DNA of 64,000 nucleotides from Bacillus sp. OV166 (GCF_900177675.1 NZ_FXWM01000001.1:1001001-1065000); one strand, 5' to 3'. Positions 35,777 through 45,529 are shown, counted from the stretch's first letter. A program made the numbers and translations. Notes: generated by a model from the letters alone, not told the origin.

Positions 35777-37078
35777 ATGGAGCAAAAGAAAAGTGCAGTT
35801 TCAAAAAAAACATGGGTGATCATCTTCCTGTTATTTTTATTAACGGTCATTAGTAATGCGGATAAGGCGATTATTGGGTTTGCCTCAGTATCAATTATCA
35901 AGGAATTGGGATTATCGCCAGAGCAATGGGGAGTTGTCGGGAGTGTTTTCTTCTTACTATATTCGCTTTCAGCTGTTTTAGGCGGCAGTCTTGCGGATAA
36001 AATTGGAGCGAAAAAAGTCATTGCTGGTATGGTCGCAATTTGGTCCATCGTTCAATTTTCAACGATCTTTGTCAGCAGCTTTACTTATTTATTGGTAACC
36101 AGAATCATTTTAGGAGCTGGGGAAGGACCTTCCTACGCTTTAGCGATGACAGCTGCCTCAAAGTATCTTCCAAAGGAAAAATTGGGGATTGGTTTAACAT
36201 TGGTTTCAGTGGGCGGACCGCTTGGTGTTGCCATTTCAGCACCGGTCTTAATGCATCTCATCATGAGCTATGGATGGCGCTCGGCGTTTATCTCAACTGG
36301 AGTAGTAGGCTTTATTTGGATTATCGTGTGGTTATGGATCGCAAAAGAGAAAGCGGTTACAGATACTGAGTTGGTTGCAACAAAAGGCAGTACCCCGTTA
36401 TCCACTATCCAAAACGAAACAAATTTCACCTCTGCCTTGTTTTCGAAAAATTTCATCTTCGTTGCCTTATGTGGTTTTGCCACTTATTGGTCCTTTACGA
36501 TTGGGCTGAACTGGCTTCCTAATTATTTGGAAAATGTCCGCCACCTCAGCGAAGGTACTTTAAAAATTGTCGTAGCATTGCCTTGGATTTTGATTACCCT
36601 TTCGCAAATTACCTTTTCAACCATTTCTGACCGACTGTATCATAAGACGAAAAGTATGGTAAAGGGACGGATTTTTGTCCTTGGACCAGTAATGTTAGCG
36701 GGAGCCGTCAGCTACTTTTTCGGAGCAATGGTCAGCTCTAATCTTCTTGCCATTGTATTATTATCACTTGGGTTAACATTTGGATGTATTACCTTGGTCA
36801 TGGGACCAGCGATTCTAGTAGATTTGGTTGCACCTAAACATCAAGGTAAAATTCAGGGGTGGTTTATGGCGCTTACTTCATTGGGTGGGATTGTCGGCCC
36901 CTATGTAACAGGGTATTTCATTGAACACTCAGCAAGTCCAGCCGCTGGCTTCCAGTATGCGTTCCAATTATGCGGGCTAATCCTTCTTGTTTTCGGTGGA
37001 CTAGTTTGGCTGGCCGTCCGTCCTAAAGAGATTGAAAATTCAGACCTATCAGATGTAAATACATCAAATGTCATGTAA
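35777..37078 (+). CDS. MFS transporter, aromatic/anion symporter (ACS) type
   Basis: This roughly 433-residue 12-helix MFS protein has NADKAIIGFASVSIIKELGL at the start, the loop motif GGSLADKIGAKKV and LGAGEGPSYALAMTAASKYL, typical of the anion:cation symporter family that includes aromatic-acid and hydroxyphenylpropionate permeases. As the last gene of the meta-cleavage run it likely imports the aromatic substrate. CAAGGAGGG just before ATG 35777 rules out the upstream codon at 35705. Confidence 0.85.
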   Translation: MEQKKSAVSKKTWVIIFLLFLLTVISNADKAIIGFASVSIIKELGLSPEQWGVVGSVFFLLYSLSAVLGGSLADKIGAKKVIAGMVAIWSIVQFSTIFVSSFTYLLVTRIILGAGEGPSYALAMTAASKYLPKEKLGIGLTLVSVGGPLGVAISAPVLMHLIMSYGWRSAFISTGVVGFIWIIVWLWIAKEKAVTDTELVATKGSTPLSTIQNETNFTSALFSKNFIFVALCGFATYWSFTIGLNWLPNYLENVRHLSEGTLKIVVALPWILITLSQITFSTISDRLYHKTKSMVKGRIFVLGPVMLAGAVSYFFGAMVSSNLLAIVLLSLGLTFGCITLVMGPAILVDLVAPKHQGKIQGWFMALTSLGGIVGPYVTGYFIEHSASPAAGFQYAFQLCGLILLVFGGLVWLAVRPKEIENSDLSDVNTSNVM

Positions 37079-37105
37079 AATATAGTAAAATATAGTAAAA
37101 TACAC

Positions 37106-37141
37106 AAAAAGCGAACAGTGCCTGGCACTGTTCGCTTTTTA
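37106..37141. terminator. Bidirectional terminator, GCGAACAGTG hairpin family copy 1
   Basis: GCGAACAGTGCC (37111-37122) and GGCACTGTTCGC (37124-37135) are perfect arms flanked by A5 and T5, between convergent MFS genes. Related hairpins occur at 51546 and 54406. Confidence 0.85.
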
Positions 37142-38338
37142 TACGTGTCGATTGCGACCCGCTAACATCCCAAATACCATAACGACTAAAGAAATAAGGA
37201 TGAGTGCGCTAAGTGGAACTGTCCATAAATGGGTCTGATCAAATAAATATCCAATAAAAAAGGGGCCCGCTGCTGCAAGGATATACCCAGTTGATTGTGC
37301 CATTCCAGATAACTCTGCAGCCTGGCTGGCATTCTTGGTGCGAAGTCCGATATAGGTTAGTGATAATGGAAAGATTCCTCCCAAAGCCATCCCAATGAAA
37401 ATAATGCTAACAATTAAAACGGGATAGGATGAGCCCAACAGTAAACCTCCATAACCAATAATAGAGCATAGGCTTAACAGGAATGCGATCCATTTTTGTG
37501 ATTGGAAACGTCCTGCAATGACAGGAATGAAGAAACTGAAAGGTAGTCCGACTATTTGAGCGATTGAAAGCAGCCACCCTGCTTTCTCCATACTCATTCC
37601 TTGACTATGCAGGATTTCTGGTAACCAAGAAATTGTTACATAAAATAAAAAAGACTGAAACCCCATAAATATGGCAATTTGCCAAGCAAGTGGTGAACGC
37701 CAGGTTTGATTAGATTTAGAACTAAGCCTTTTTATATCTGTTTGACTTCCATGATTATATTTGAAAAGAAAGGCCCATACTAAGATGGCTATTACGACCG
37801 GAATTCCCCAAACAATTAAAGCTCCCTGCCAGCCCAGGTGCATGCCGTCTGCTAAAGGAACACTAACTCCTGACGCTAATGAGGCAAACAATCCCATAGA
37901 TGTAGAATAAACACTTGTCATAAGACCGAAGTGCTGTGGGAATTTGTCCTTTGCAATGGCTGGTAAAAGAACATTTCCAACGGCTATACCCACTCCAATA
38001 AAAAGAGTCCCAGTAAAAAGGAAAAACGTCATTGGGATGGATCTTAGACCTATACCGATTAATAGAGTGAACAAACCTATAAGCAAAGTCACCTCATTTG
38101 TTAACCGATTGGCGAGCTTTGGTACGATGGGTGACATGATGGAAAAAACAAGTAATGGCAAACTCATTAATAAACCTGTACTCCAATGTGCTAGTCCAAC
38201 ATCTTTCTGTATCATTCCAACTAACGGCCCTAATGATGTGATGGCTGGGCGCAAATTAAATGCTACCAGTATAATCCCCGTAACAAGCCAAAATATATAG
38301 GTCGATTTCGTTTGAGTATATGATTTTAGTAACTCCAC
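37139..38338 (-). CDS. MFS transporter, CynX/NimT-like family
   Basis: This 399-residue 12-helix protein has AFNLRPAITSLGPLVGMI near the N-terminus, a signature of the CynX/YycB/NimT group, and PLSLTYIGLRT and SGMAQSTGYILAA in the second half. Members transport cyanate or 2-nitroimidazole in E. coli; most are uncharacterised. It converges on the aromatic-cluster transporter and has no operon partner. Confidence 0.85.
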   Translation of the reverse strand: MELLKSYTQTKSTYIFWLVTGIILVAFNLRPAITSLGPLVGMIQKDVGLAHWSTGLLMSLPLLVFSIMSPIVPKLANRLTNEVTLLIGLFTLLIGIGLRSIPMTFFLFTGTLFIGVGIAVGNVLLPAIAKDKFPQHFGLMTSVYSTSMGLFASLASGVSVPLADGMHLGWQGALIVWGIPVVIAILVWAFLFKYNHGSQTDIKRLSSKSNQTWRSPLAWQIAIFMGFQSFLFYVTISWLPEILHSQGMSMEKAGWLLSIAQIVGLPFSFFIPVIAGRFQSQKWIAFLLSLCSIIGYGGLLLGSSYPVLIVSIIFIGMALGGIFPLSLTYIGLRTKNASQAAELSGMAQSTGYILAAAGPFFIGYLFDQTHLWTVPLSALILISLVVMVFGMLAGRNRHV

Positions 38339-38502
38339 TATTAGAACCTCCCACTCTTAAAACAAACTTTCTAAAGTATACCATAGTGAACAGAGAAGGA
38401 GTTAAATGTAACAGAGCTACTTCCATATTTTTCAGAAGAAGGACCCCAATTATACAATCTGTGCTAAAAATGTTGTATTTAATTAATGTTGATAAAACAA
38501 GA

Positions 38503-38532
38503 AAAAACAGCAAACCAGGATTTGCTGTTTTT
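38503..38532 (-). terminator. Terminator downstream of the RND permease
   Basis: AAAAACAGCAAA / TTTGCTGTTTTT form a perfect stem; on the minus strand it follows the RND stop codon by about 35 bases and ends in T6. Confidence 0.8.
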
Positions 38533-38566
38533 AATGTCATTTAAATGTTTATTTTATTTTTTTCTC

Positions 38567-41500
38567 TTATAAAGAAAACCCGTTCGGATTTTCTGCAGTC
38601 CTTTTCTTTACCCCATTTTGGTTCTGTCTTTTGGCTTTTCGGAAATGGAACAGTTCGTAGAACGTTGGAATGACAATCAGTGTAAGTAATGTAGACACAA
38701 TCAGTCCAAAAATCACCACGACAGCAAGCCCTTTGGAAACAAGATTCATGCTCATGGCGGATTCGTGCGCAAAGAGTAGCGGAACCATGGCAAATACGGT
38801 GGCGAGTGCCGTCATCAAGATTGGACGAAGACGCACGGTTCCTGCTTCTATAATTGCTTCCCGAATGGCCATACTTTCTTCGTTATGGCGGATTCGGTCG
38901 ACTAAGACAATGGCGTTCGTCACGACGATACCCACAAGCATCAGCATGCCAATTCCAGATGAGATATCAATGCTTGATTTTGATACAACGAGTCCTAATA
39001 GAGAACCGATGGCGGCAAGCGGAAGGGAAAGCAAGATAGCAAAGCTGGCACGGAATGATTTCAGGGTGATCAAAAGAATCATGAATACAATTCCGATCGA
39101 GAACAAGGCAAGCTTTCCAAGTTCCTTCAAATCATCAGATGACTGCATAGAAGATCCTGTGAGTTCAGCGCTTGTTTCATTCCCAAACGCATTGTCTTTT
39201 TCCCATGTCAGTAATTGTTTCTTGATTTCTCCGGCAACGTTGACCATTTTCTTCGGATCGACCGTGGCGCTCACCTGAAGATAGTGATGTCCGTCTTTGG
39301 AATAAAGGGTGCCCGGTTGTTTGATCTGTTCGATTTTTGCCACTTTTGATAACAATACCGGACCGTCTTGTGTCATAATTTCTAAGTTTTCCAAGTCTTT
39401 CGATGTATGGACTTCCTTTAACGCACCGAGTTTCACCATAGTGGTACGTCCGTCGATCTTCATGCTTCCGATGACAGCCGGCTTCAGCATCGCATGAAGA
39501 GAACCAGAAATTTCCTCAGCGTTGGCGATTTTCGGATCCACTGTAATGGTCACCGTTGGTTTTTGGTTCTCATCATTACTTTCCACTTTTTGAACACCTT
39601 TGATGGTGTTTAATTTTTTTATGATGATATCGGCTGCTTTTTTAATTTCCAAATCGTTTTTACCTAACACATCCACGGAGACGGTGGTTTTGTTTTCACC
39701 CATTAGACCAGCTGTATTAGCTGTTAACTCAGCTTTAGGGAATTGATCTTTTGTTTTTCGCAAATTTTGTGCAATCTTCGCAGAATCGGCGCCTTCTTTC
39801 AAAAACACCATGAACTGGATTTGATTCCCGTCCTGAAGTTCCCCAAACTGTGCCGCATCGGCATTATTGCCGACTTGAACAATGTTATTTTTCACACCCT
39901 TTTCATTTGAAAGAATGGTTTCCATCTTGGAAAGACCATTTTGAATGTCTTCAAATTTCGCCCCGTTTTCATACTTTAAAAGAACGGAAAGATACGCACT
40001 GTCTTTTTGGTCTACCGAGCCTTTTGGAATCATGGTGAATAATCCGACGGCACCGATGACCACAACAACCGATAGGACAATCGGAAGCCATTTATGATTC
40101 AAAGACCAACGAAGAACAGAAGGATAAAAGGTTCCTGATTTGTGTTCTTTTGTTCTGACATTTTTCATCAATCGGCCGCTGAGTGCAGGCACTACGGTTA
40201 ATGCCACAAGGAGTGAAGACAACAGCGAACAGGTAATGGTAATCGCAAACGGGGCGATTAAATCTCTTAAACTACCAGAAGCAAGTGTCATCGGAAGAAA
40301 CACTGCTACGGTCGTAAGAGTAGACGAGGTAATGGCAGCTGCCACTTCTTTTACCGCTTCCACGATGAATGATGGTGTAAGTTCCTTTCCTTGTTTTCTT
40401 CGGAAGATGTTTTCCACCACTACGATACTGTCGTCTACGAGTCGTCCAACGGATACGGCTATCCCGCCTAGTGTCAGAATATTTAAAGTGACACCAAAGA
40501 AGGATAATAAAATCATTGTAATACAAAGAGATAGCGGAATGCTGATGATCGTAATTAAGGTCATGCGGAAGCTTTTCAGGAATAGCCAGATAATCAAAGT
40601 GGCAAATAAGGCTCCTGTCAGCACTTCTCTTGTCATCGAATTAATCGAATCGAGAACCGTATCGGCTAAGTTAATAAATACCGTTGCGGTTAATGTTCCT
40701 TTATAGTCATGGTTAATGTCCTTTGCTACATCTGCCACTTGCTTACCGAGGGTGACAGCATTGCTCGTTGAATCTTTCTGTACCACTATTTCAATAAAAT
40801 TCTTTCCATTCATATGTGTAATACTAGTAGTATCTTTCTCTATCGCCACGTCAGCAACATCTTTCAGTTTGGTGGTCTTGTTTAACTGTAGGTTCTGAAT
40901 GTCTTCAAGATTTTCTAATTTCCCTGTCACGATGATGCTGGTTTCTTGATCATTCAGGGTTTGTTCGCCTACGGCAACCGATGCATTTTTTCCTTTTAGG
41001 ACGGTATACAGCTTTTCGAGAGGATAATGGGCAGCTGCCAGTTTTACCTCATCCACTTTGATCGAAAGTTGCTGATTTTTTCCTCCGTAGGTGATGACAT
41101 TTCCGACCCCTTTAATATCCTTGAACAGAGGAAGGATGTCGTTGTCGAAGAGGTTCAGTTCTTTATTTCCAATTTCTTTATCGAACGTTAGCCCTAAGTA
41201 GACAACCGGAATCTGCGATGTATTGAGTAGTACAACATACGGTTTCATGACTCCATTTGGCAGATTGACCATCGAGATGCTGTCTTGAATCTGCTGCTTG
41301 GCTTCTTTCAGATTAGTGTCGGATTCAAACGTCACCGTCATCTGAGAAAAGTTATTGCCCGTTTCAGCCACCACATTTCGTTTCCCTTTGATGCCGGTTA
41401 ATGCCTGTTCAATGGGCTGTGTGACCTGTTCGTCCATACTGACGGCGTCCATGCCGTTACCTACTGCCGAAATCGTAATATACGGCTGGTCTGCTGATGG

Positions 41501-41614
41501 CATGAGCTCCATTGGGATACTGGTATAACTAAAAACTCCGAAGATAATCGAGGCAATTACGGAAAAAACGAGAGCAGGTCTATTCCGCAATGCCCATTTG
41601 GTAAACCATGTCAT
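38567..41614 (-). CDS. RND-family efflux permease
   Basis: This 1015-residue AcrB-superfamily protein has N-terminal PMELMPSADQPYITI, the proton-relay helix VSVGRLVDDSIVVVENIFRR in TM4, two large extracytoplasmic loops and a second set of helices (GIVVTNAIVLVDRIRH). Gram-positive relatives such as SwrC export surfactants or drugs by proton antiport. No membrane-fusion partner is adjacent. A strong hairpin and an SOS-type promoter region lie upstream on the other strand. Confidence 0.92.
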   Translation of the reverse strand: MTWFTKWALRNRPALVFSVIASIIFGVFSYTSIPMELMPSADQPYITISAVGNGMDAVSMDEQVTQPIEQALTGIKGKRNVVAETGNNFSQMTVTFESDTNLKEAKQQIQDSISMVNLPNGVMKPYVVLLNTSQIPVVYLGLTFDKEIGNKELNLFDNDILPLFKDIKGVGNVITYGGKNQQLSIKVDEVKLAAAHYPLEKLYTVLKGKNASVAVGEQTLNDQETSIIVTGKLENLEDIQNLQLNKTTKLKDVADVAIEKDTTSITHMNGKNFIEIVVQKDSTSNAVTLGKQVADVAKDINHDYKGTLTATVFINLADTVLDSINSMTREVLTGALFATLIIWLFLKSFRMTLITIISIPLSLCITMILLSFFGVTLNILTLGGIAVSVGRLVDDSIVVVENIFRRKQGKELTPSFIVEAVKEVAAAITSSTLTTVAVFLPMTLASGSLRDLIAPFAITITCSLLSSLLVALTVVPALSGRLMKNVRTKEHKSGTFYPSVLRWSLNHKWLPIVLSVVVVIGAVGLFTMIPKGSVDQKDSAYLSVLLKYENGAKFEDIQNGLSKMETILSNEKGVKNNIVQVGNNADAAQFGELQDGNQIQFMVFLKEGADSAKIAQNLRKTKDQFPKAELTANTAGLMGENKTTVSVDVLGKNDLEIKKAADIIIKKLNTIKGVQKVESNDENQKPTVTITVDPKIANAEEISGSLHAMLKPAVIGSMKIDGRTTMVKLGALKEVHTSKDLENLEIMTQDGPVLLSKVAKIEQIKQPGTLYSKDGHHYLQVSATVDPKKMVNVAGEIKKQLLTWEKDNAFGNETSAELTGSSMQSSDDLKELGKLALFSIGIVFMILLITLKSFRASFAILLSLPLAAIGSLLGLVVSKSSIDISSGIGMLMLVGIVVTNAIVLVDRIRHNEESMAIREAIIEAGTVRLRPILMTALATVFAMVPLLFAHESAMSMNLVSKGLAVVVIFGLIVSTLLTLIVIPTFYELFHFRKAKRQNQNGVKKRTAENPNGFSL

Positions 41615-41743
41615 AAATAACCTCCAAATGTTATGAAATTGTTAAACCAGGAAAATTATACCATCACAATTGAAGTGTTTCATCACAAATTTGAAAATTT
41701 ATTAAATTTTACAAAACTTTACAATAACCTTCTTTGTTTATCA

Positions 41744-41796
41744 AAAAGCAGCGTAAAACCCCTAGATTTAGATATGGGGTTTTACGCTGCTTTTTT
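41744..41796. terminator. Strong bidirectional terminator
   Basis: GCAGCGTAAAACCCC (41748-41762) pairs perfectly with GGGGTTTTACGCTGC (41776-41790), with flanking A and T runs. It probably ends minus-strand transcription of the hypothetical gene at 41984 and insulates the RND gene. Confidence 0.8.
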
Positions 41797-41853
41797 GTTC
41801 GATTTTTTAGGATAATGCATTAATTTTACTATATATTCTATGAAATTCATGGG

Positions 41854-41885
41854 TATAATGGAAATATAAACAGAACATTTGTTCT
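41854..41885 (+). promoter_or_regulatory. Promoter with LexA-type SOS box
   Basis: A -10 box TATAAT (41854-41859) is followed by AGAACATTTGTTCT (41872-41885), a 14-base palindrome matching the Bacillus LexA half-sites GAAC-N4-GTTC. Repression by LexA just downstream of the -10 is expected; not demonstrated. Confidence 0.6.
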
Positions 41886-41925
41886 CTTGAAGAAGAAAAG
41901 AAGGAAGGAAGGAAGGTTTCACACG

Positions 41926-42024
41926 ATGGAATTCAAGTCATTGTCCGAGAAGAAAGCAAGAGAAAAGTTAATAGGCAAGCACTTTACAAGTCCTTACCTA
42001 TTAAAACCTCATCCAGAGAAATGA
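41926..42024 (+). CDS. 32-residue ORF behind the SOS box
   Basis: The start ATG follows GGAAGG by about 9 bases and the product begins MEFKSLSEKKAREKLIGKHF. It ends inside the 3' part of an opposing gene. It may be a genuine short SOS peptide or the stump of a longer DNA-damage gene cut by rearrangement. I do not recognise it. Confidence 0.35.
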   Translation: MEFKSLSEKKAREKLIGKHFTSPYLLKPHPEK

Positions 42025-42310
42025 CTCTATGATGTAACTCTTCATTCGAATCTAAAACTCCTATTACAATTTGATTGTCTTCTGTTATTGTGGCATACCT
42101 GAAATGTTTATCCCCATTAATGAGAAAAGCATTTACCTGTTTTGCCTCCATCTTGGCAAAGACATTTTCTGTGTACTCAAGTGGTAGAAAATCATCTAAT
42201 CCTTCTGTTGGTCGACCAACCCATTTAAACAGGAAATCTTTGATTGCAAATTGCTCAATCATCGATAAATTTTTCTTGAATGTTAGCTTATCCACGGTTA
42301 CTGTTTTCAC
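41984..42310 (-). CDS. Hypothetical protein
   Basis: This roughly 108-residue soluble protein starts at a GTG eight bases after GAGGAG. It has KDFLFKWVGRPTEGLDDFLP in the first half and a beta-rich second half (HFRYATITEDNQIVIGVLD). I do not recognise a family. Codon use is ordinary for the window. It overlaps the short SOS-box ORF on the opposite strand at its 3' end. Confidence 0.6.
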   Translation of the reverse strand: MKTVTVDKLTFKKNLSMIEQFAIKDFLFKWVGRPTEGLDDFLPLEYTENVFAKMEAKQVNAFLINGDKHFRYATITEDNQIVIGVLDSNEELHHRVISLDEVLIGKDL

Positions 42311-42539
42311 TTTAATCACTCCTCAAATAGTAAGTAAAGTTTATCCTTTCAAATGCCTAACATCAACTGTATTACAGTGACAGAATATTTACATTTTGAT
42401 TTCGGGTTATTTCAAATAAGAAATGTATATTAATCATTTTTTTATAATTGCCACTGGATTTCCTTGATGAAGCTCATATTTGCTATGGTTAGTTTCTAAT
42501 TAAGCTAACAATACTTTTCTTCCATTTTTAAAATTTAAA

Positions 42540-42590
42540 AAGCCGAAAAAATACAAGTTTTTATTCACCACTTGTACATTTTCGGCTTAT
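42540..42590 (-). terminator. Terminator of the membrane-protein gene at 42648
   Basis: AAGCCGAAAA and TTTTCGGCTT form the base, with inner ACAAGT/ACTTGT pairing; T run on the minus strand. Confidence 0.7.
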
Positions 42591-42647
42591 ATTCATTCAA
42601 TAAATATACCGCCATAACCTGCATTTTTTAATTACCAATAATAAATA

Positions 42648-43418
42648 TTATGCGGATTGCTTTTGGTTTCTTCTTGCTCGACTTTCCTTTTTATTTGATT
42701 TTGATTTTCCTCTTGATTTTGACACTCTAAATAATAGTACAAATCCCGCACTCAACATTAAAGCCCATACAAGTGCGAATTTATTACCACTTAAATAGAT
42801 ACCTATACTAGGTATCAACAGAAGTACGATGCTTTTCAGGTAATAATTTACTTTAGGATTAATGACGATCAAAACTGATATCATAACAAGCAACGAAGTT
42901 TTGATATTATTCCCCATAAAGGAGTGATTAGTGTAATTTACGTAAAAGTAATACCCAAACGATCCTAAAATTGCTAATAAGGAAAGATAAAATCTCATAA
43001 ACGAACTTTTATAAAACAGAATCCAAACGGCAATTAAATTAATACCTGCACATATTCCTAGTACATATAATGTATGATAAAACGTAAAATTACCAATAGG
43101 ATCTTTCATAAAATTCCAAATGAAATTGAAGTTGTAACAAACAGCTGCTACTACAAATATCTTAAAGACTAGTTTTAATGAGAACATGCCCCCGTTCTTT
43201 TTCTTATTTGAGGATCTGGATCTGGATAGCGAATTTACTCTCGCTTCGCCATCTTCATCTACTTTTTTCTTTTTCCATCCCATAATCCATTGTTTAAATC
43301 CTCTTTCTTCTTGTTCCTCTTCCTCTTCTGCTTTATGTCTAGTAGCGTAATCTCTTTCTTTATATTCTTCATCATCAACTTTTTCTAATTGTTGATTCGA
43401 ATTTGAATGAAAATCCAA
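42648..43418 (-). CDS. Hypothetical multi-pass membrane protein with acidic/basic N-terminal tail
   Basis: This 256-residue protein has a highly charged first 75 residues, first acidic (EEEEEQEE) then Ser/Lys/Arg-rich, six or so hydrophobic helices from about residue 80 to 235, and a basic C-terminal tail (SRGKSKSNKKESRARR). No family is recognised. The charged tails suggest cytoplasmic interaction surfaces or nucleic-acid contact, but this is speculation. It is a single gene with its own terminator. Confidence 0.7.
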   Translation of the reverse strand: MDFHSNSNQQLEKVDDEEYKERDYATRHKAEEEEEQEERGFKQWIMGWKKKKVDEDGEARVNSLSRSRSSNKKKNGGMFSLKLVFKIFVVAAVCYNFNFIWNFMKDPIGNFTFYHTLYVLGICAGINLIAVWILFYKSSFMRFYLSLLAILGSFGYYFYVNYTNHSFMGNNIKTSLLVMISVLIVINPKVNYYLKSIVLLLIPSIGIYLSGNKFALVWALMLSAGFVLLFRVSKSRGKSKSNKKESRARRNQKQSA

Positions 43419-43682
43419 TGTCTATTCACCTCATAAATATTTTTTAATTATTATAAACTTATTTAGATATAATTAGTAATTTCTAAGCTCCTTTTTTAAT
43501 AGAACGTTCCCTCAAGTGTACCACTATTAATTTAGTTTATCAGATACACTTTTTTCCACGGCTTAGAAAAGGGTACATCCATTAATAAAAAAATGAAAAT
43601 GAGTTGAGGACATATGTCCTATCCAAACTACTTGGAAATATCCTTTAATATAGTAGAGAAATCTAAATTAGGGGAGAAAACA

Positions 43683-44108
43683 ATGAAGGGGATTATCTTT
43701 GCATTATTAGGCGGGGCCTTTATTACCCTGCAAGGGATTGCCAATACACGGATTAGTGAAGACATTGGCACGTGGCAAGCAGCAACTATTACCCAGTTTA
43801 CTGGTTTTATAATGGCTCTCATTATTTTAATGTTCGTTAGAGACGGTAAAGGGCAAGGCTTCAAACAAGTGAAGCCGTTATATTTGATGGGGGGCGCCTT
43901 TGCAGCGATTGTCATTTTCAGTAATGTCACCTCTATTCAGAGAATCGGTGTGACCCTAAGTATATCAGCGATCCTGATAGCCCAGCTTACGCTGACATTT
44001 ATCATAGACAGTAAAGGATGGTTTGGCCTGGAGAAGCGGAAGATGAAGCTGCCACAGATTATCGGCATCGGGATGATGATCGTTGGTGTGGTGATACTAA
44101 GGTCATAA
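43683..44108 (+). CDS. DUF606 (YdcZ-like) small DMT transporter, subunit 1
   Basis: This 141-residue protein with four to five helices starts MKGIIFALLGGAFITLQGIA and contains NTRISEDIGTWQAATITQF, typical of the DUF606 family, half-sized relatives of EamA transporters that often act as pairs. GGGGAG precedes ATG 43683, preferred over ATG 43614. A Crp-like gene and a second DUF606 gene follow on the same strand. Confidence 0.85.
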   Translation: MKGIIFALLGGAFITLQGIANTRISEDIGTWQAATITQFTGFIMALIILMFVRDGKGQGFKQVKPLYLMGGAFAAIVIFSNVTSIQRIGVTLSISAILIAQLTLTFIIDSKGWFGLEKRKMKLPQIIGIGMMIVGVVILRS

Positions 44109-44155
44109 AAAGTGTCTTTTGGAATGTAGAAGGTGAAAGGCAGAGGTGAATAAGA

Positions 44156-44851
44156 GTGAAAGAACTGAATGATCAGGAGCAATTGGACGCTTATATCCAG
44201 ACATATCAACTAGAAACGATCTTTCATGAACCATTCATTCCCCATTTGTCGCTGTACTGCTTTGAGCAAGGGGAGCTCATCTGTTCTCAAGGGGAAGCAT
44301 CACAGTATTTGTATGTACTAGTGAAGGGGAAGGTTAAAATCTACACCAGCTCGCCAGAAGGTAATACACTCATTCTTTCTTTTAAGAAACCGCTTGAAGT
44401 GATCGGCGATATTGAGTATGTACAGGGCATTGACATTATTAACACAGTTGAGGCGGTATCCCCTGTTTGGATGATTGGTATTCACCATCGCTGGTTAAAG
44501 AAATATGGAAGTGACCATGCACCTCTCCTGCAATTTTTATTGGATATCATTACGAAGAAATTCCATCTAAAAAACAACTCGATGAGCTTCAATATCATGT
44601 ATCCCGTAGAGGTGCGTTTGGCTAGTTATCTATTGTCTGTTTCCTTTGATGAATCCGATTCACTTAATAAAAACCAACTTAGCATCAGTATCAAGGATGC
44701 AGCTAATTTAATTGGAACGAGCTATCGTCATTTAAATCGGGTCATCACACAATTTTGTGAAGATGGTCTAATTGAGCGTAATCGAGGGTCCATTTTAGTT
44801 AAGGACAGGAATGGATTAAGGGATCTCGCCGGGGGTAATATTTACGAATAG
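44156..44851 (+). CDS. Crp/Fnr-family regulator (YeiL-like)
   Basis: This 231-residue protein has a cyclic-nucleotide-binding-type beta barrel (about 30-130; YCFEQGELICSQGEASQYLY and VKGKVKIY) and a C-terminal winged helix (about 150-220; SIKDAANLIGTSYRHLNRVI). It resembles YeiL-type activators. Lying between two DUF606 genes, it probably controls their expression. GAGGTGA precedes the GTG start by about 6 bases. Confidence 0.85.
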   Translation: MKELNDQEQLDAYIQTYQLETIFHEPFIPHLSLYCFEQGELICSQGEASQYLYVLVKGKVKIYTSSPEGNTLILSFKKPLEVIGDIEYVQGIDIINTVEAVSPVWMIGIHHRWLKKYGSDHAPLLQFLLDIITKKFHLKNNSMSFNIMYPVEVRLASYLLSVSFDESDSLNKNQLSISIKDAANLIGTSYRHLNRVITQFCEDGLIERNRGSILVKDRNGLRDLAGGNIYE

Positions 44852-44886
44852 CCTTAAAAAATATCAACACAAGGGAGAGAAATCGG

Positions 44887-45390
44887 ATGATTCTAGGATT
44901 ATTGTTTGCGATTATTGCCGGTGCGCTGGTAGCTTTGCAAAATATTTTTAACAGTAAAGTTAATGAACGGGCGGGATCTTGGGCAACGACTACCTTAGTA
45001 TTAGGGATGGGATTCCTTGCTTCATTGACGTTTGGGCTCCTCTTTGAAGGGGGAAAGTTATTTCACTTGCAAAATATGCAGACTTGGTACTGGTTCAGCG
45101 GTCTGATCGGAGTAGGAGTGGTTGTTTGTCTCGTTCAAGGGATCAAGCGGCTCGGACCAACCTATGCCATCGCTATCGCACTGACATCACAGCTCGTGGT
45201 TGCTCTATTAGGGGACACATTAGGCTGGCTAGGGTTGAATAAGGTTCCGTTTACTGTCAATCAGTTGATCGGTGTGTTGGTTATTGTCGGTGGAATTGTC
45301 GTCTTTAAATTTGGCGGGAGCGGTGAGGGTCAGAAAGTGTTTACTTGGCCATTTGCAAAGGGGAATAAAGTTTCCGAATTTCAAAAGTAG
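44887..45390 (+). CDS. DUF606 (YdcZ-like) small DMT transporter, subunit 2
   Basis: This 167-residue relative of the protein at 43683 begins MILGLLFAIIAGALVALQNI and has FNSKVNERAGSWATTTLVLG and GIKRLGPTYAIAIALTSQLV. The pair probably forms a heterodimer with opposite topology, as known for other paired small DMT proteins; the substrate is unknown. GGGAGAG precedes the ATG. Confidence 0.85.
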   Translation: MILGLLFAIIAGALVALQNIFNSKVNERAGSWATTTLVLGMGFLASLTFGLLFEGGKLFHLQNMQTWYWFSGLIGVGVVVCLVQGIKRLGPTYAIAIALTSQLVVALLGDTLGWLGLNKVPFTVNQLIGVLVIVGGIVVFKFGGSGEGQKVFTWPFAKGNKVSEFQK

Positions 45391-45529
45391 TTTTCAATTT
45401 ACCGGGGAATCGTTTCAGGAGAATAGGAGCGGTTCTTTTTTTCGCCTGACGTAGTGAGTCCTACTGAGCGCTGCGAAACATTTTAAGTTTGTTTGCGAAA
45501 AAGAAATCTCTCCTGCTCTCGTATGAATC

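Noticed and set aside
40140..40706. 188-codon plus-strand ORF
   Set aside because: Antisense shadow of the RND permease gene.
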